Both the position numbers and the translations under genes were made by a program. A stretch of DNA of 64,000 nt. It comes from Jiella marina. GTDB lineage: Bacteria; Pseudomonadota; Alphaproteobacteria; Rhizobiales; Rhizobiaceae. Location: assembly GCF_024359545.1 (NCBI RefSeq), contig NZ_JAKQZG010000013.1, positions 103,899 through 167,898 of the forward strand, given 5' to 3'. The notes under the pieces are model-generated. The model was not told the DNA's origin, ran no database searches, and saw only the letters and a list, made by a program, of their open reading frames with translations. Position 1 is the first letter of the stretch. Every line of letters starts with the position of its first letter. Below, in pieces: positions 37,888-45,555 of the stretch.

Positions 37888-38144
37888 GTCATCGTCCTTC
37901 GGTATTCGATCGAGTGGGGGCGTGCAGCAATCTGCCGCCCGGCGCTGAAGCCAAAGACCGTAGGCGATCAGCCCCAGCGCGACGAAAAGCACCGGCAAGA
38001 GCACATAGTCGAGCCAACCGAGCCAGGCCGACAGGCCGACAGGCCGACTGCGCCAACGCCAATGACGAGGATTGGGGTGAAGCAGCAGATCGCGGCGACC
38101 ACGGCGCCAACGATGCCGGACCTGGTGATGGTGCGATCCTTCAT
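37888..38144 (-). pseudogene. merF: mercury transporter MerF, broken by an 8-bp duplication
   Basis: The gene starts MKDRTITRSGIVGAVVAAIC, with the first Cys pair in AAICCFTP, and should continue GLSAWLGWLDYVLLPVLFVA to a second Cys pair in AADCCTPP. An extra GCCGACAG (38027-38034 or 38035-38042, plus strand) shifts the frame, and the product stops after about 58 residues. Removing one copy not only restores MerF but leaves it without a stop before MDACC of merA, giving one continuous frame. MerF normally moves Hg(II) across the inner membrane. MerT is intact and may compensate. Confidence 0.8.
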
Positions 38145-38150
38145 CGCACG

Positions 38151-38483
38151 TCAGCTTTGCGCCGCTGCCGGATACCCGGCGTTCGTCGAGGCGGCGCGGA
38201 TCCCCGCGGTATTGGAAATCGCGGGGTCGAAGACGACGGTGGCGGTTTTCGCCTCGAAATCGATCTTGACGGAGCGCACGCCCTCGACGGCCTCCATGGC
38301 CAGACGGACAGTTATCGGACAGGTCGCGCAGGTCATGTTCTCCACGTCGAACACCACGGTCTTGAGTTCGGCTTGCGCGGATGCCGTCTGACCGGCGGCT
38401 GGCAAACTCTGAATCGCCAGGATCGCCGGCGCCCCCAATAGGACGGCTGCGGCTGCGGCGGTGGAAGCGAAATAGGATTTCAT
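38151..38483 (-). CDS. merP: periplasmic mercury-binding protein
   Basis: A 110-residue protein with a signal peptide (AAAAAVLLGAPAILA) and one HMA domain: TVVFDVENMTCATCPITVRL with Cys52 and Cys55, then AVEGVRSVKIDFEAKTATVV. MerP captures Hg(II) in the periplasm and passes it to MerT. It lies 15 bases after merT on the same strand. Length and domain order are normal for the family. Confidence 0.92.
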   Translation of the reverse strand: MKSYFASTAAAAAVLLGAPAILAIQSLPAAGQTASAQAELKTVVFDVENMTCATCPITVRLAMEAVEGVRSVKIDFEAKTATVVFDPAISNTAGIRAASTNAGYPAAAQS

Positions 38484-38498
38484 GAAAAGCCTCCTTGC

Positions 38499-38894
38499 TC
38501 AGTAAAGAAGCGGCGCCCACCAGTCGATCGTGATCGCGACGAGCACTAGGACAGTGGCGGACCAGAGAGCTGTCCTGGTAAGAAGTGCTGATCGCGACCG
38601 GGCGCAGACGGAGCCGGGCTCGCAGATCGTGTTCGGCTGGAAGTAGACCTGCCGGAACCCGAGGCCGATGAAGAGGAGCGCGATAGCTGCGAACAAGGGC
38701 TTCAGGGGCTCGAGCGCAGTCAGATTGCCGATCCATGCGCCCGAGACGCCGAGCGAGAGAAGGGCCAGCGGCCCAATGCAGCAGCTTGACGCGAAGACCG
38801 CCCCAGTGACACCTCCGGCCGCGAACCAGTCCTTCCGGCGGCTTCCGACTTCCTCCGCGGGATGCCAACGTTCCCGGTTCGTGATGCTCATCAT
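38499..38894 (-). CDS. merT: inner-membrane mercury transporter
   Basis: A 131-residue MerT with three membrane helices. The vicinal Cys38-Cys39 in VFASSCCIGPLALLSLGVSG receives Hg(II) from MerP, and the loop pair Cys91/Cys97 (NTICEPGSVC) faces the cytoplasm. A hydrophilic N-terminal extension (TNRERWHPAEEVGSRRKD) precedes the first helix. It is the first gene of the mer operon, 29 bases from the -10 element of the mer promoter. Confidence 0.92.
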   Translation of the reverse strand: MMSITNRERWHPAEEVGSRRKDWFAAGGVTGAVFASSCCIGPLALLSLGVSGAWIGNLTALEPLKPLFAAIALLFIGLGFRQVYFQPNTICEPGSVCARSRSALLTRTALWSATVLVLVAITIDWWAPLLY

Positions 38895-38922
38895 CTTCGC
38901 CTTTCGATCCTCCGCTCGATCT

Positions 38923-38953
38923 TCTATAAGGTCTGTAGCAACTACAGGCTCAA
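38923..38953 (-). promoter_or_regulatory. mer promoter and MerR operator
   Basis: On the minus strand TTGAGC and TATAGA are separated by 19 bases, the overlong spacer typical of MerR-activated promoters. The spacer contains the dyad CTGTAG-TTG-CTACAG (38933-38947). It lies between divergent merT and merR, as expected, and would both repress and, with Hg(II), activate merTPA. Confidence 0.88.
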
Positions 38954-38967
38954 GAGGGTTTTTCGCG

Positions 38968-39384
38968 ATGAGCGATCACGCGTCCGGGAGGGGTCTGCGG
39001 CGCGCTGAGCTGGCGCGACGAACCGGCTGCAATCTCGAAACCGTCCGCTATTATGAGAAGATCGGTATGATGCCCGATCCGCCGCGCACGGCGGCAGGCT
39101 ACCGGGTCTACGGCTCGGATCATGTCTCGCGGCTGAAATTCATCCTGCGCGCCAGAGAGCTTGGGTTCTCGATCGAGGAGATTCGGGGGCTTCTCGACCT
39201 CGTTGACGGCGGCGACCAGACTTGTGCGGAGATCAAGGAGCGTACCGAACGCCACCTTTCGAACGTGCGGACGAAGATTGCAGACCTCAGACGGATTGAG
39301 ATAGTGCTTGCGGCGGCGGCGGCCCGATGTTCGGGAGGTGATGTGCCGGACTGCGCGGTTCTGGAAACGCTCGAAGGCTCATGA
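38968..39384 (+). CDS. merR: mercury-responsive regulator
   Basis: A 138-residue MerR. The N-terminal helix-turn-helix reads RRAELARRTGCNLETVRYYE and GYRVYGSDHVSRLKFILRAR. The three Hg(II)-binding cysteines are Cys86 (DQTCAEIK), Cys121 and Cys129 (RCSGGDVPDC), the standard pattern for MerR. It is divergent from merT over the shared operator at 38923-38953. It has a normal length and no disruption. Confidence 0.93.
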   Translation: MSDHASGRGLRRAELARRTGCNLETVRYYEKIGMMPDPPRTAAGYRVYGSDHVSRLKFILRARELGFSIEEIRGLLDLVDGGDQTCAEIKERTERHLSNVRTKIADLRRIEIVLAAAAARCSGGDVPDCAVLETLEGS

Positions 39385-39424
39385 CTGCGCTAAGTTCGTC
39401 CTGCTGCGTTCACCCCGCAGCGTT

Positions 39425-39758
39425 TCACCGCCACGGGTAGGCGCCTCTCCCGGGATCGAGCGTGACCGTCGCATCTGGCCTGATGAGGATTTCGTCCTTG
39501 ACAGGACGCATCCGTGCGACGCCGTCCTCCACCGGCTACTCGTGGCTCGCGAACCTGCCCGCGACGGTAGCCGATCTGCTCAACTTCCATCGCTGCTGCT
39601 GACGGACGAGTACCCCGCCCGACCCTCGCCGTTGGCAGTGTCGGGCGGGATGACGGATGGTCGATCGTGAGACCTCCAGCTTTGAACTCATGCGCCGCGG
39701 CGAGGCCGACAAAGCCGAGGCTGATGGCCGCCGCAGTAGCGATATGCATCAACCTCAT
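39425..39758 (-). pseudogene. PCuAC copper chaperone, frameshifted
   Basis: It starts MRLMHIATAAAISLGFVGLA, a signal peptide, then HEFKAGGLTIDHPSSRPTLP. After frameshifts it continues VEDGVARMRPVKDEI and RPDATVTLDPG, matching the order in the intact PCuAC gene at 62588 (VIGHPWSRATPATAK, VARMRPLEGG, ISLKPGATHVML). The C-terminal half, including the Met-His copper ligands, is gone. PCuAC proteins deliver Cu(I) to cytochrome oxidase or SCO. Dead here. Confidence 0.65.
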
Positions 39759-39776
39759 TTGGGATACCGCGCATAA

Positions 39777-40046
39777 ATCGAGCGGTTCATCGTCGGGACG
39801 ATCGACAACCGACTGAAGAACGCGGTGGCCAATGGGATCGTGCTCCTTCCCGACAGCATCGAGGACGCGGCGTCGGCCGAGGCCGACGTCCGGGACTTCG
39901 TCGACGGCGCGGTGAGGTCCGCGATGGCGGGGGTCGGCCGACTGATGTCCGGTGCCGGCGTCCGTTCGGCGATCGAACGGATCTATACAATGGCCATGGG
40001 CGTACTCGAAGGCTACGCCGACGGTCCAGAGAGAGGCGACGCATGA
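39777..40046 (+). pseudogene. C-terminal remnant of a QatB-like gene
   Basis: The frame enters without a start (ERFIVGTIDNRLKNAVANG), continues VLLPDSIEDAASAEADVRDF and ends EGYADGPERGDA with an ATGA overlap to the QatC-like gene. Position and the overlap fit the order qatA-qatB-qatC-qatD. I could not confirm the family from the short sequence alone. The 5' part and qatA are missing. Confidence 0.4.
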
Positions 40047-41428
40047 CCAAGCATATCATCTTCGGACGCTTGGGGCCCGCCGACGCCTTCCGGCCGCCGC
40101 GCGCCGTGGACACGGTCGCGACCACTCTCGACCTCCTCGACGCCGCGGGAAGCCTGCGTTTCGGTGTGGACCGCGCCCTGAAGCACCTCGCTGGCTGGCA
40201 CCTGACTCCCACTGCGGTCGGCATCGACCTGATCACGTTGGCGGCCCACGTCCATGCCGCGGACACGCGGCTGAACCGGGTGCAGGCCTCACAGGACGGG
40301 TGGATGCGTGAGATCAGCATCGTCGTTCCCGTCTCCGACGTCGCCGTCTGGGATCGGGCGACCGCCCCCCTAGAGCGCATGCTCCGGTTCCTGACCGGCG
40401 ACCTGTGGGCGGTCCGCTTCCGCCCCTGCCTCGCTCCGGCCGCCCGCCTCTGTCGCGTCAGCCGAGATCGCGGACACGACATCCGTTCACGGGGGTCTCC
40501 CTGTTCTCCGGCGGTCTCGACAGTCTCATCGGGGCAGTCGACGAACTTCACGAGGGGGGGGTTCCCCTTTTCGTCAGCCACGGCGGCGAAGGCGGCGTGA
40601 GCGCGCCCCAAGGCAGGCTGTTCCGCGAGCTCGCGGCCCGTCAGGCAGATCACGCGCGTCCGGTCCGGCTCCGCCTGGCCATGACCATCCCGAGCAACCT
40701 CGTCGCCGGAATCGGAGGCGAGAACTCCACCCGCGGGCGGTCCTTCCTGTTTTTCGCGGCCGCGGCGTTCGCCGGGTCGGCGTTCGCCCGACCGTTCGAC
40801 CTCCGGGTTCCGGAGAACGGCCTGATCTTCCTGAACGTGCCGCTCGACGTCACGCGGGTGGGAAGCAACAGCACGCGGACGACGCATCCGTTCTACATCC
40901 ACCGCTGGAACGAGCTGCTCGCGACCGTCGGCATCCGGGGCCGCGTCGTGAACCCCTACTGGGACCGCACCAAGGGTGAGATGGTCGACGGATGCGCGAA
41001 CCCGGCCGCCCTCGAGGCGCTGGCGCCGCTGGTCGCTGTCCTGCGCGCACCCGTCGACGAGGCGCTGGTATGCGGGCGACCACGCCCATTGCGGCTACTG
41101 CCTCCCCTGCATTATCCGTCGCGCCTCGCTCCTGCGGACGCCGTGGGACGGCAGGGACGAAACCGGGTATGCACTCGACGACCTCACCTCCGAGGTCCTC
41201 GATACGACCAAAGCTAAGGGACGGCAGGTGCGAGGTTTCCAATACGCGATCGCCCGCCTTCGGGAGAGGCCGGAACTGCCCGAGACATGGGTCTACAAGC
41301 CGGGCCCGCTGCTGGAGGACGCCGCCATCGTGCCAGACCTCGTCGGCGTCTACCGACGCGGCATGGCGGAAGTCGCCGAGGTCCTCGAAGACGTCGAGGC
41401 GAGGCCGCTTGATGGTCGCGATGGCTGA
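40043..41428 (+). pseudogene. qatC: QatC (QueC-like) gene, frameshifted
   Basis: It starts MTKHIIFGRLGPADAFRPPR. Near 40475-40490 the reading shifts to VSLFSGGLDSLIGAVDELHE, a PP-loop ATPase motif (SGGLDS), and then VRLRLAMTIPSNLV and GRSFLFFAAAAFAGSAFARP. Near 41083 it shifts again to HAHCGYCLPCIIRRASLL, the zinc-type Cys cluster of QueC, ending EVLEDVEARPLDGRDG. QueC makes a deazaguanine intermediate; QatC is its relative in the QatABCD anti-phage system. At least two frameshifts make it non-functional as it stands. Confidence 0.7.
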
Positions 41429-42167
41429 GGCCCTGGTCGACTTCCACTGCCACCTCGACCTCTTCCCGGACTTCGAGGAGCTCGTGCGCGAGTGCGACGC
41501 GGCGGGGCTCTACACCCTCGCCGTGACGACGACGCCTCGCGCTTGGCGGCGCAACCACAATCTCGCTTCGGCGACCCGACACGTCAGGGCGGCACTCGGC
41601 CTGCACCCGCAGCTTGTCGCGGACCACGGGGACGAGATCGCCCTGTTCGAGGCGCTGCTTCCCGAGACACGGTACGTCGGAGAGGTCGGCCTCGACGCCG
41701 GACCTGCCCACTTCCGTTCCCTGGAGCGCCAGCGCGAGGTGTTCCGACGCGTCCTAGTGGCGTGCGCGTCTGCCGGTGACAAGGTGCTCTCGGTCCACAG
41801 TGTCCGCGCGGCCACGCTGGTTCTGGACATGGTGGAGGCGCACCTACCCCGGGGACGGTCGAACGTCGTCCTGCACTGGTTCTCCGGCAGCAAGGCCGAA
41901 GCGCGGCGAGCCGTCGACCTTGGATGCTGGTTCTCGATCAACGCGGCGATGATGCAGTCCGACCGGATGTCGGCCATCGTCAGGACCGTGGTCCCGATCG
42001 ACCGGATCCTGACGGAGACAGACGGTCCGTTCGCGCGAGAGGGAGACGACGCTGCCCGGCCAGCCGATGTCGGCAGGGCCACCTCAATGCTGGCGTCGTC
42101 ATTCGGCATTCCCGAGGGCGAGATGGCAAAACGGATCCGCACGAACCTCGCCGCCCTCGTGAGCTGA
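41412..42167 (+). CDS. qatD: QatD, TatD-type metallo-DNase
   Basis: A 251-residue TatD-family nuclease. Metal ligands sit in VDFHCHLDLFPDFE (HxH), TRYVGEVGLDAGP (Glu), VLSVHSVRA, VVLHWFSGSKAEARR and ILTETDGPF (Asp). The order and spacing match TatD enzymes, which cut DNA from its ends. The chosen ATG has GAGG 7 bases before it; a second ATG is 9 bases later. The start overlaps the qatC end, and the gene keeps full length although its partners are broken. Orphan activity is unknown. Confidence 0.78.
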   Translation: MVAMAEALVDFHCHLDLFPDFEELVRECDAAGLYTLAVTTTPRAWRRNHNLASATRHVRAALGLHPQLVADHGDEIALFEALLPETRYVGEVGLDAGPAHFRSLERQREVFRRVLVACASAGDKVLSVHSVRAATLVLDMVEAHLPRGRSNVVLHWFSGSKAEARRAVDLGCWFSINAAMMQSDRMSAIVRTVVPIDRILTETDGPFAREGDDAARPADVGRATSMLASSFGIPEGEMAKRIRTNLAALVS

Positions 42168-42197
42168 GAGAACGAGGGCTTGTGTCGTAGTTCACAG

Positions 42198-42353
42198 ATC
42201 CTCAATCTGGCCCTCTGGTTCGGCCTGCACGTGCTGTTCCGGGAGGTCTACCAGGTTCGGGTCGGACCGCTCACGCTCGACGTCCCGAGCCTGGCAAGCA
42301 TCGACCCCGTCGCGCTCCTTCTCTTCTGCGGTGCGGCCATCGCCTTGTTCTGA
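42198..42353 (+). pseudogene. chrA: C-terminal piece of a chromate transporter
   Basis: The frame ILNLALWFGLHVLFREVYQV, then GPLTLDVPSLASIDPVALLL and FCGAAIALF resembles the end of ChrA, which exports chromate across the inner membrane. A frameshift near 42350 leads to RLGAVTVLLGP, the usual final helix. The N-terminal nine tenths are absent. It begins about 30 bases after the qatD stop, so the two were brought together by rearrangement. Confidence 0.5.
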
Positions 42354-42399
42354 TTGCGCCTTGGTGCGGTGACAGTGCTTCTGGGTCCTGCCGTCGCCG

Positions 42400-42620
42400 G
42401 CGCGGGCTGGCAATCCATTCAGGGTATTCCGTGAAAGGCATCTGTTCGGCGAGCCGCTTGGCGACCGCTTCTTCGGCGGCCCGTATGTCGTCCACGGGGG
42501 CGGACAGGGAGATCCGGACCTCCTCGACATGCCGCCCGTTCTTCGGGTCGAGTCCCTCGGGGAGGCGGTGCTCAAATGCACCGTAGACCTTCCAGTCCCC
42601 GCCGCGGTGCTCAGGCCGCA
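42400..42620 (-). pseudogene. hypothetical gene fragment
   Basis: A minus-strand frame reads WKVYGAFEHRLPEGLDPKNG, then VEEVRISLSAPVDDIRAAEE and KRLAEQMPFTEYPEWI. The composition is protein-like, but there is no good start and the frame is cut at the chrA relic. No family is recognised. Confidence 0.3.
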
Positions 42621-42762
42621 CTCGAGAGGCCGACACCCGGCGATACCTGCACGCGATCGACAAAACGGAGGGCGGGCATCCTCGAACTTTCAGGATGGAC
42701 CGGATCCACAATAGCCAGAGACTTTGAGGTGTAGGGTCGCTGACCCATGCGAGCGTCGGCTA

Positions 42763-43134
42763 TCATGCCCTCAACATTTTCAACGTCTCGCCGAAGATGA
42801 CCCACCGCACGTCGTCGAACTTGGCGAACTCGGCCCACAGCTCTCGCGACCAGGACGCGGGATCGCGCAGGAACCGTTCGTAGTCGTCCCGTGCGGCGTG
42901 GGCGTCGACGGGGTTCGAGACGACGGTCCCGCGCGCGCCGCCCTTGCTATAGAACTCCCCCTCGACGCGCTCGGGCGACGCTGTGAGCGATACGGCCCAG
43001 TTCTCGTCGTCCGCGCCCGGCGGGTCGTAGATCTCGACACGGCACACGCCGTCGACGACGGAGAGCTGTTGGCATAAGATGTCGGCGGTCCTCGCCATTA
43101 TGATGGCCTCCAGTTCGGCGTCGGTCCGGGTCAT
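42763..43134 (-). CDS. uncharacterised phage-type protein (123 aa)
   Basis: A 123-residue soluble protein starting MTRTDAELEAIIMARTADIL, with GVCRVEIYDPPGADDENWAV, GTVVSNPVDAHAARDDYERF and SRELWAEFAKFDDVRW. The ATG overlaps the stop of a 46-residue gene (ATGA), so the two are translated together. Such coupled small pairs are common in prophages. No family is recognised. Confidence 0.5.
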   Translation of the reverse strand: MTRTDAELEAIIMARTADILCQQLSVVDGVCRVEIYDPPGADDENWAVSLTASPERVEGEFYSKGGARGTVVSNPVDAHAARDDYERFLRDPASWSRELWAEFAKFDDVRWVIFGETLKMLRA

Positions 43135-43271
43135 TGAATCAGTTCTGCAAATTCCGCGAGGTCAGTCAGCGCGCGCCCGCGCAGCCGGGCCGCCAAGCGG
43201 TCGACGGCGATCTCCGGCTGCGTCATGCGCAGACGGCGGCGGAGGGCGCTGTAGCGGTCGGTGGCGGTCAT
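43131..43271 (-). CDS. 46-residue basic protein coupled to the next gene
   Basis: It reads MTATDRYSALRRRLRMTQPE, then IAVDRLAARLRGRALTDL and ends ELIQ. GAGGGG lies about 8 bases before the ATG and the stop overlaps the following start, both supporting real translation. It is helical and Arg-rich. No family is recognised. Confidence 0.5.
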   Translation of the reverse strand: MTATDRYSALRRRLRMTQPEIAVDRLAARLRGRALTDLAEFAELIQ

Positions 43272-43399
43272 GGTTTGCCCCCTCGTTCGTTCGGCGCTTC
43301 AGGCGTTGACCAACAGTGCCGATCCCACGTCTCGTCCGCACGCGCTCGTGCTTGTCTCCGTCATCCTGCGTTGGAGCCCTGCATCCAGGAATCTCACCG

Positions 43400-43540
43400 A
43401 TGACCAAGAAAGCGCGATGGCTGGTGGACCATCCGGCGTCGGCAGCCGACGTGGCGACCACATTCGAGGCTTCTTCAGCCAAGGGCTCGAACGCTATAGA
43501 CTTGGCACCGCCGTCTATTGATGCCGATCTTGTAGCATAG
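43400..43540 (+). CDS. possible 46-residue protein
   Basis: A short frame starting MTKKARWLVDHPASAADVAT and ending PPSIDADLVA directly before a hairpin of the recurrent set. There is no good ribosome site. It may be the tail of a decayed gene. Confidence 0.25.
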   Translation: MTKKARWLVDHPASAADVATTFEASSAKGSNAIDLAPPSIDADLVA

Positions 43541-43566
43541 AGGCCCCGGCATCACTGCGGGACCTC
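43540..43566. terminator. recurrent GAGGCCCCG hairpin
   Basis: GAGGCCCCG and CGGGACCTC pair with one mismatch around a 9-base loop, directly after a stop codon. It is the same element as at 13190 and 45134. Confidence 0.5.
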
Positions 43567-43619
43567 CGGTATTGAGCCCTAGACCTGCTCATGTTCGGTC
43601 AGCTCCGTTGGCGCGAGGC

Positions 43620-43916
43620 TCATCCGCAGACGTCGAATGAACCGTCCTTACAGTCGATGAAGCGACGCGAGCTCGGGTCGGCGATGAACGCCTCTAACGT
43701 GTCGATGTGATCGGACCACTCCGCTGGGATGTGTCGAAGGTGGAGCGTTCGACCATCCGCAAAGCTGATGCTCATTGCGTCCGAATAGCTGCTTCGGTCG
43801 CGGTTGATTTCATAGGTCGCGCCCGCTGCTTTCACCGCTTTGCGGAATTCTGCGGCTGGATTTTCGCGAACTACTTTTGATTCAGCGGTATTAACCGCCT
43901 TAGATCGAACTGCCAT
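43620..43916 (-). CDS. uncharacterised 98-residue protein
   Basis: A soluble protein starting MAVRSKAVNTAESKVVRENP, with FRKAVKAAGATYEINRDRSS, GRTLHLRHIPAEWSDHIDTL and RRFIDCKDGSFDVCG at the end. The mixed beta-helix pattern and natural composition favour coding. It has no partner and no known family. The DNA upstream (43917-44090) is clearly more AT-rich than the surroundings. Confidence 0.45.
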   Translation of the reverse strand: MAVRSKAVNTAESKVVRENPAAEFRKAVKAAGATYEINRDRSSYSDAMSISFADGRTLHLRHIPAEWSDHIDTLEAFIADPSSRRFIDCKDGSFDVCG

Positions 43917-44558
43917 GCTTCAGTATCCTCGAAGTACGCCGCCTCTTGATTGAGACAACTCCAATATCTCATGACTCTGCTTCAATGTCAAACTGGAAAA
44001 TCTTCAAGCCATTGATTTTGATGGTTTTTTAGGAAGGATCGCACCTGTAAGTGTTTGATTTAGATGATCCCGAGAATTTATCCTGCGGCTGATCAGGAAG
44101 GTGGCGTCTTGTGCATACGCCGCCGCCGAATCCACCTCGACATGGAAGTGTAGGCACCGTGAAGGGTGCACGCTCGCCGCTGCGCAAGAGCAGCTACTTT
44201 TCGAGCTTTCTCGAGCCGCGCCGAACAGCGGAAACGGCACTGGTCCGGTGCCGTGACCCCAGTTCGGTGCCCGCCGATTGGGCGACGATCCAAGGATCCG
44301 TCATCTCGTTCGAGTCTTGCATGCTGGCCGTTGAGGCGGCGCACGGCTTCGACGTGATCCTCGAGCGCGCCCATCCGGTATGCTGTTGCGACGGCAGTTT
44401 ACGGATGGCGCTTCATGGCACGCCGGATGCTGACACGTTCCGCGCGGCGATGAGTTCGTTCAACCCGTGCCCTTTGCTACAGCCGGCGGCCAGGATGAAT
44501 GGGGCGGCTCCATGAGCTACAGTGGAGGGAGCGAAGGCGGAAGCGACGCACGCCGCTC
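43917..44558. other. intergenic stretch, doubtful frames only
   Basis: The first 170 bases are AT-rich and look like a promoter or foreign insert. From 44290 a plus-strand frame reads ISFESCMLAVEAAHGFDVIL, ERAHPVCCCDGSLRMALHGT and FRAAMSSFNPC, which is somewhat protein-like but has no supported start. No confident gene is assigned. Confidence 0.35.
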
Positions 44559-44745
44559 TCAATGCCTTTTGTCCACCTCTTCGATCTCCGCGACCTTCTT
44601 GCTCACGTGGTCCATGAAGTCGCCTTCAAGGACGGCGAACTTGCCGTTCTTCCGAAGGTCAGCGGCGACGATACAAACCCGGCCGCGCTCGACGCATTCC
44701 CTGACGATCTCGTACTCGAGGTCATCGGGGTCGGCGATGTTGTGG
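44559..44745 (-). pseudogene. 3' fragment of a hypothetical gene cut at module B
   Basis: The minus-strand frame NIADPDDLEYEIVRECVERG, then VCIVAADLRKNGKFAVLEGD and FMDHVSKKVAEIEEVDKRH is coherent and ends in a stop. Its upstream part is replaced at about 44745 by the last codons of an endolysin gene on the other strand, so it was cut by the junction of module B. No family is recognised. Confidence 0.45.
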
Positions 44746-44765
44746 GCTTACGAAGGCGTCGCCGC

Positions 44766-45014
44766 ATGACCGCCGCCCTCGCTTGGTTGCGCCCCCGCCG
44801 GCCGCTGGCTCGCGGCCGCCGGGGCCGGCGCACTGGTAGACCTCGGCATCCTTGCCCGCGTGTACGGCGCCGGGCGGCGAGCCGAGGAGTCTCGGGTAGC
44901 GCCAGCCTCCTCGACGCGCTGTGTGAAAGGAACCGGATCGATGAACAAGTTGACCGTCTCGATAATCGCGCCGCTCGCGACGAGCTGCCTCGCTGGGTGC
45001 GCGACGACGGGTAG
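44766..45014 (+). pseudogene. inner-membrane spanin-like gene (module B), two frameshifts
   Basis: It follows an endolysin end (YEGVAA) by ATGA overlap, like the module A copy. The reading is MTAALAWL, then WLAAAGAGALVDLGILARVY and GAGRRAEESR in a second frame, and LLDALCERNRIDEQVDRLDN in the first frame again. The segments match module A (ALVALGIVARVYGAGQRAEE, SLDALRERNRTDDQVD) so the shifts are mutations. This copy is dead whereas the module A copy is intact. Confidence 0.6.
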
Positions 45015-45126
45015 CCCGTCCGGCTGCGACGGGTGGCAGGCGATCCGGCCGACGGCGGACGACCATGTGCGGCAGGTGCTGGAGCACAACAGGTTCGGTA
45101 TCGTGCGCTGCGGGTGGCGGGCCTGA
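44941..45126 (+). CDS. outer-membrane spanin lipoprotein (module B, intact)
   Basis: A 61-residue lipoprotein: MNKLTVSIIAPLATSCLAGC with lipobox LAGC, then SGCDGWQAIRPTADDHVRQV and LEHNRFGIVRCGWRA. AAAGGAACCGGATCG precedes the ATG. It is embedded out of frame in the spanin relic, exactly as Rz1 sits within Rz. It is the undamaged form of the module A gene that carries a 10-bp duplication. Confidence 0.65.
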   Translation: MNKLTVSIIAPLATSCLAGCATTGSPSGCDGWQAIRPTADDHVRQVLEHNRFGIVRCGWRA

Positions 45127-45133
45127 AACGAAG

Positions 45134-45159
45134 AGGCCTCGGCAGTGGTGCCGGGGCCT
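45134..45159. terminator. recurrent AGGCC-CGGC hairpin
   Basis: AGGCCTCGGC and GCCGGGGCCT pair with one T-G wobble, followed by TTTGTC. It lies just after the module B spanin lipoprotein gene, in the same place as the 13190-13218 hairpin in module A. Confidence 0.55.
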
Positions 45160-45189
45160 TTGTCGTGATCGTCTTGGCGTCGAGCGACC

Positions 45190-45555
45190 CTATTCGGGTC
45201 GGAGAGCCTCGAGGTCATACTCCTCGCCTTCCATGCAGTGGAAGAGCAAGTCGTTCGCCGCCTGCCACCGGAGGCCTTCGCGGGGCGCGCCGCTGAAGGT
45301 TTCGGATCCTTCCCAGTTGAGCTGGACCCATTCGGACAAGTGGTCGTGGTCCCGGAACGGCTCGTCCGAGCGCTCGAGGACCAACTCGAAGAGCCAGTCC
45401 TCGTTCTCCGCGAGCCAGTCTGCCAGCAAGTCGAGCCGCTCGTTCTCTACCTCGCGCTCGCGGTCGGGGAAGTCGCGCACCTCGGCACCTCCGCTGGTCC
45501 GCGCGTTCCCCTCGGCGCGCAGCTTGGGGTTCAGCTTCACGACCTCGGCCATCAT
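45190..45555 (-). CDS. module B paralogue of the 13225-13962 C-terminal region (121 aa)
   Basis: A 121-residue protein starting MMAEVVKLNPKLRAEGNART. The acidic body DLLADWLAENEDWLFELVLE, LSEWVQLNWEGSETF and LRWQAANDLLFHCMEGEEYD corresponds by eye to the last part of the 245-residue module A protein. Its start overlaps the preceding stop (ATGA), so it is coupled to the 230-residue gene. The family is unknown. A Trp-rich, acidic surface is notable. Confidence 0.55.
   Translation of the reverse strand: MMAEVVKLNPKLRAEGNARTSGGAEVRDFPDREREVENERLDLLADWLAENEDWLFELVLERSDEPFRDHDHLSEWVQLNWEGSETFSGAPREGLRWQAANDLLFHCMEGEEYDLEALRPE

Noticed and set aside
37888..38868. N-terminal extension of MerA over merF, merP and merT
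   Set aside because: The long frame is antisense-free but overlaps intact merP and merT in another frame; only the merF part is in true phase, because of the 8-bp duplication.
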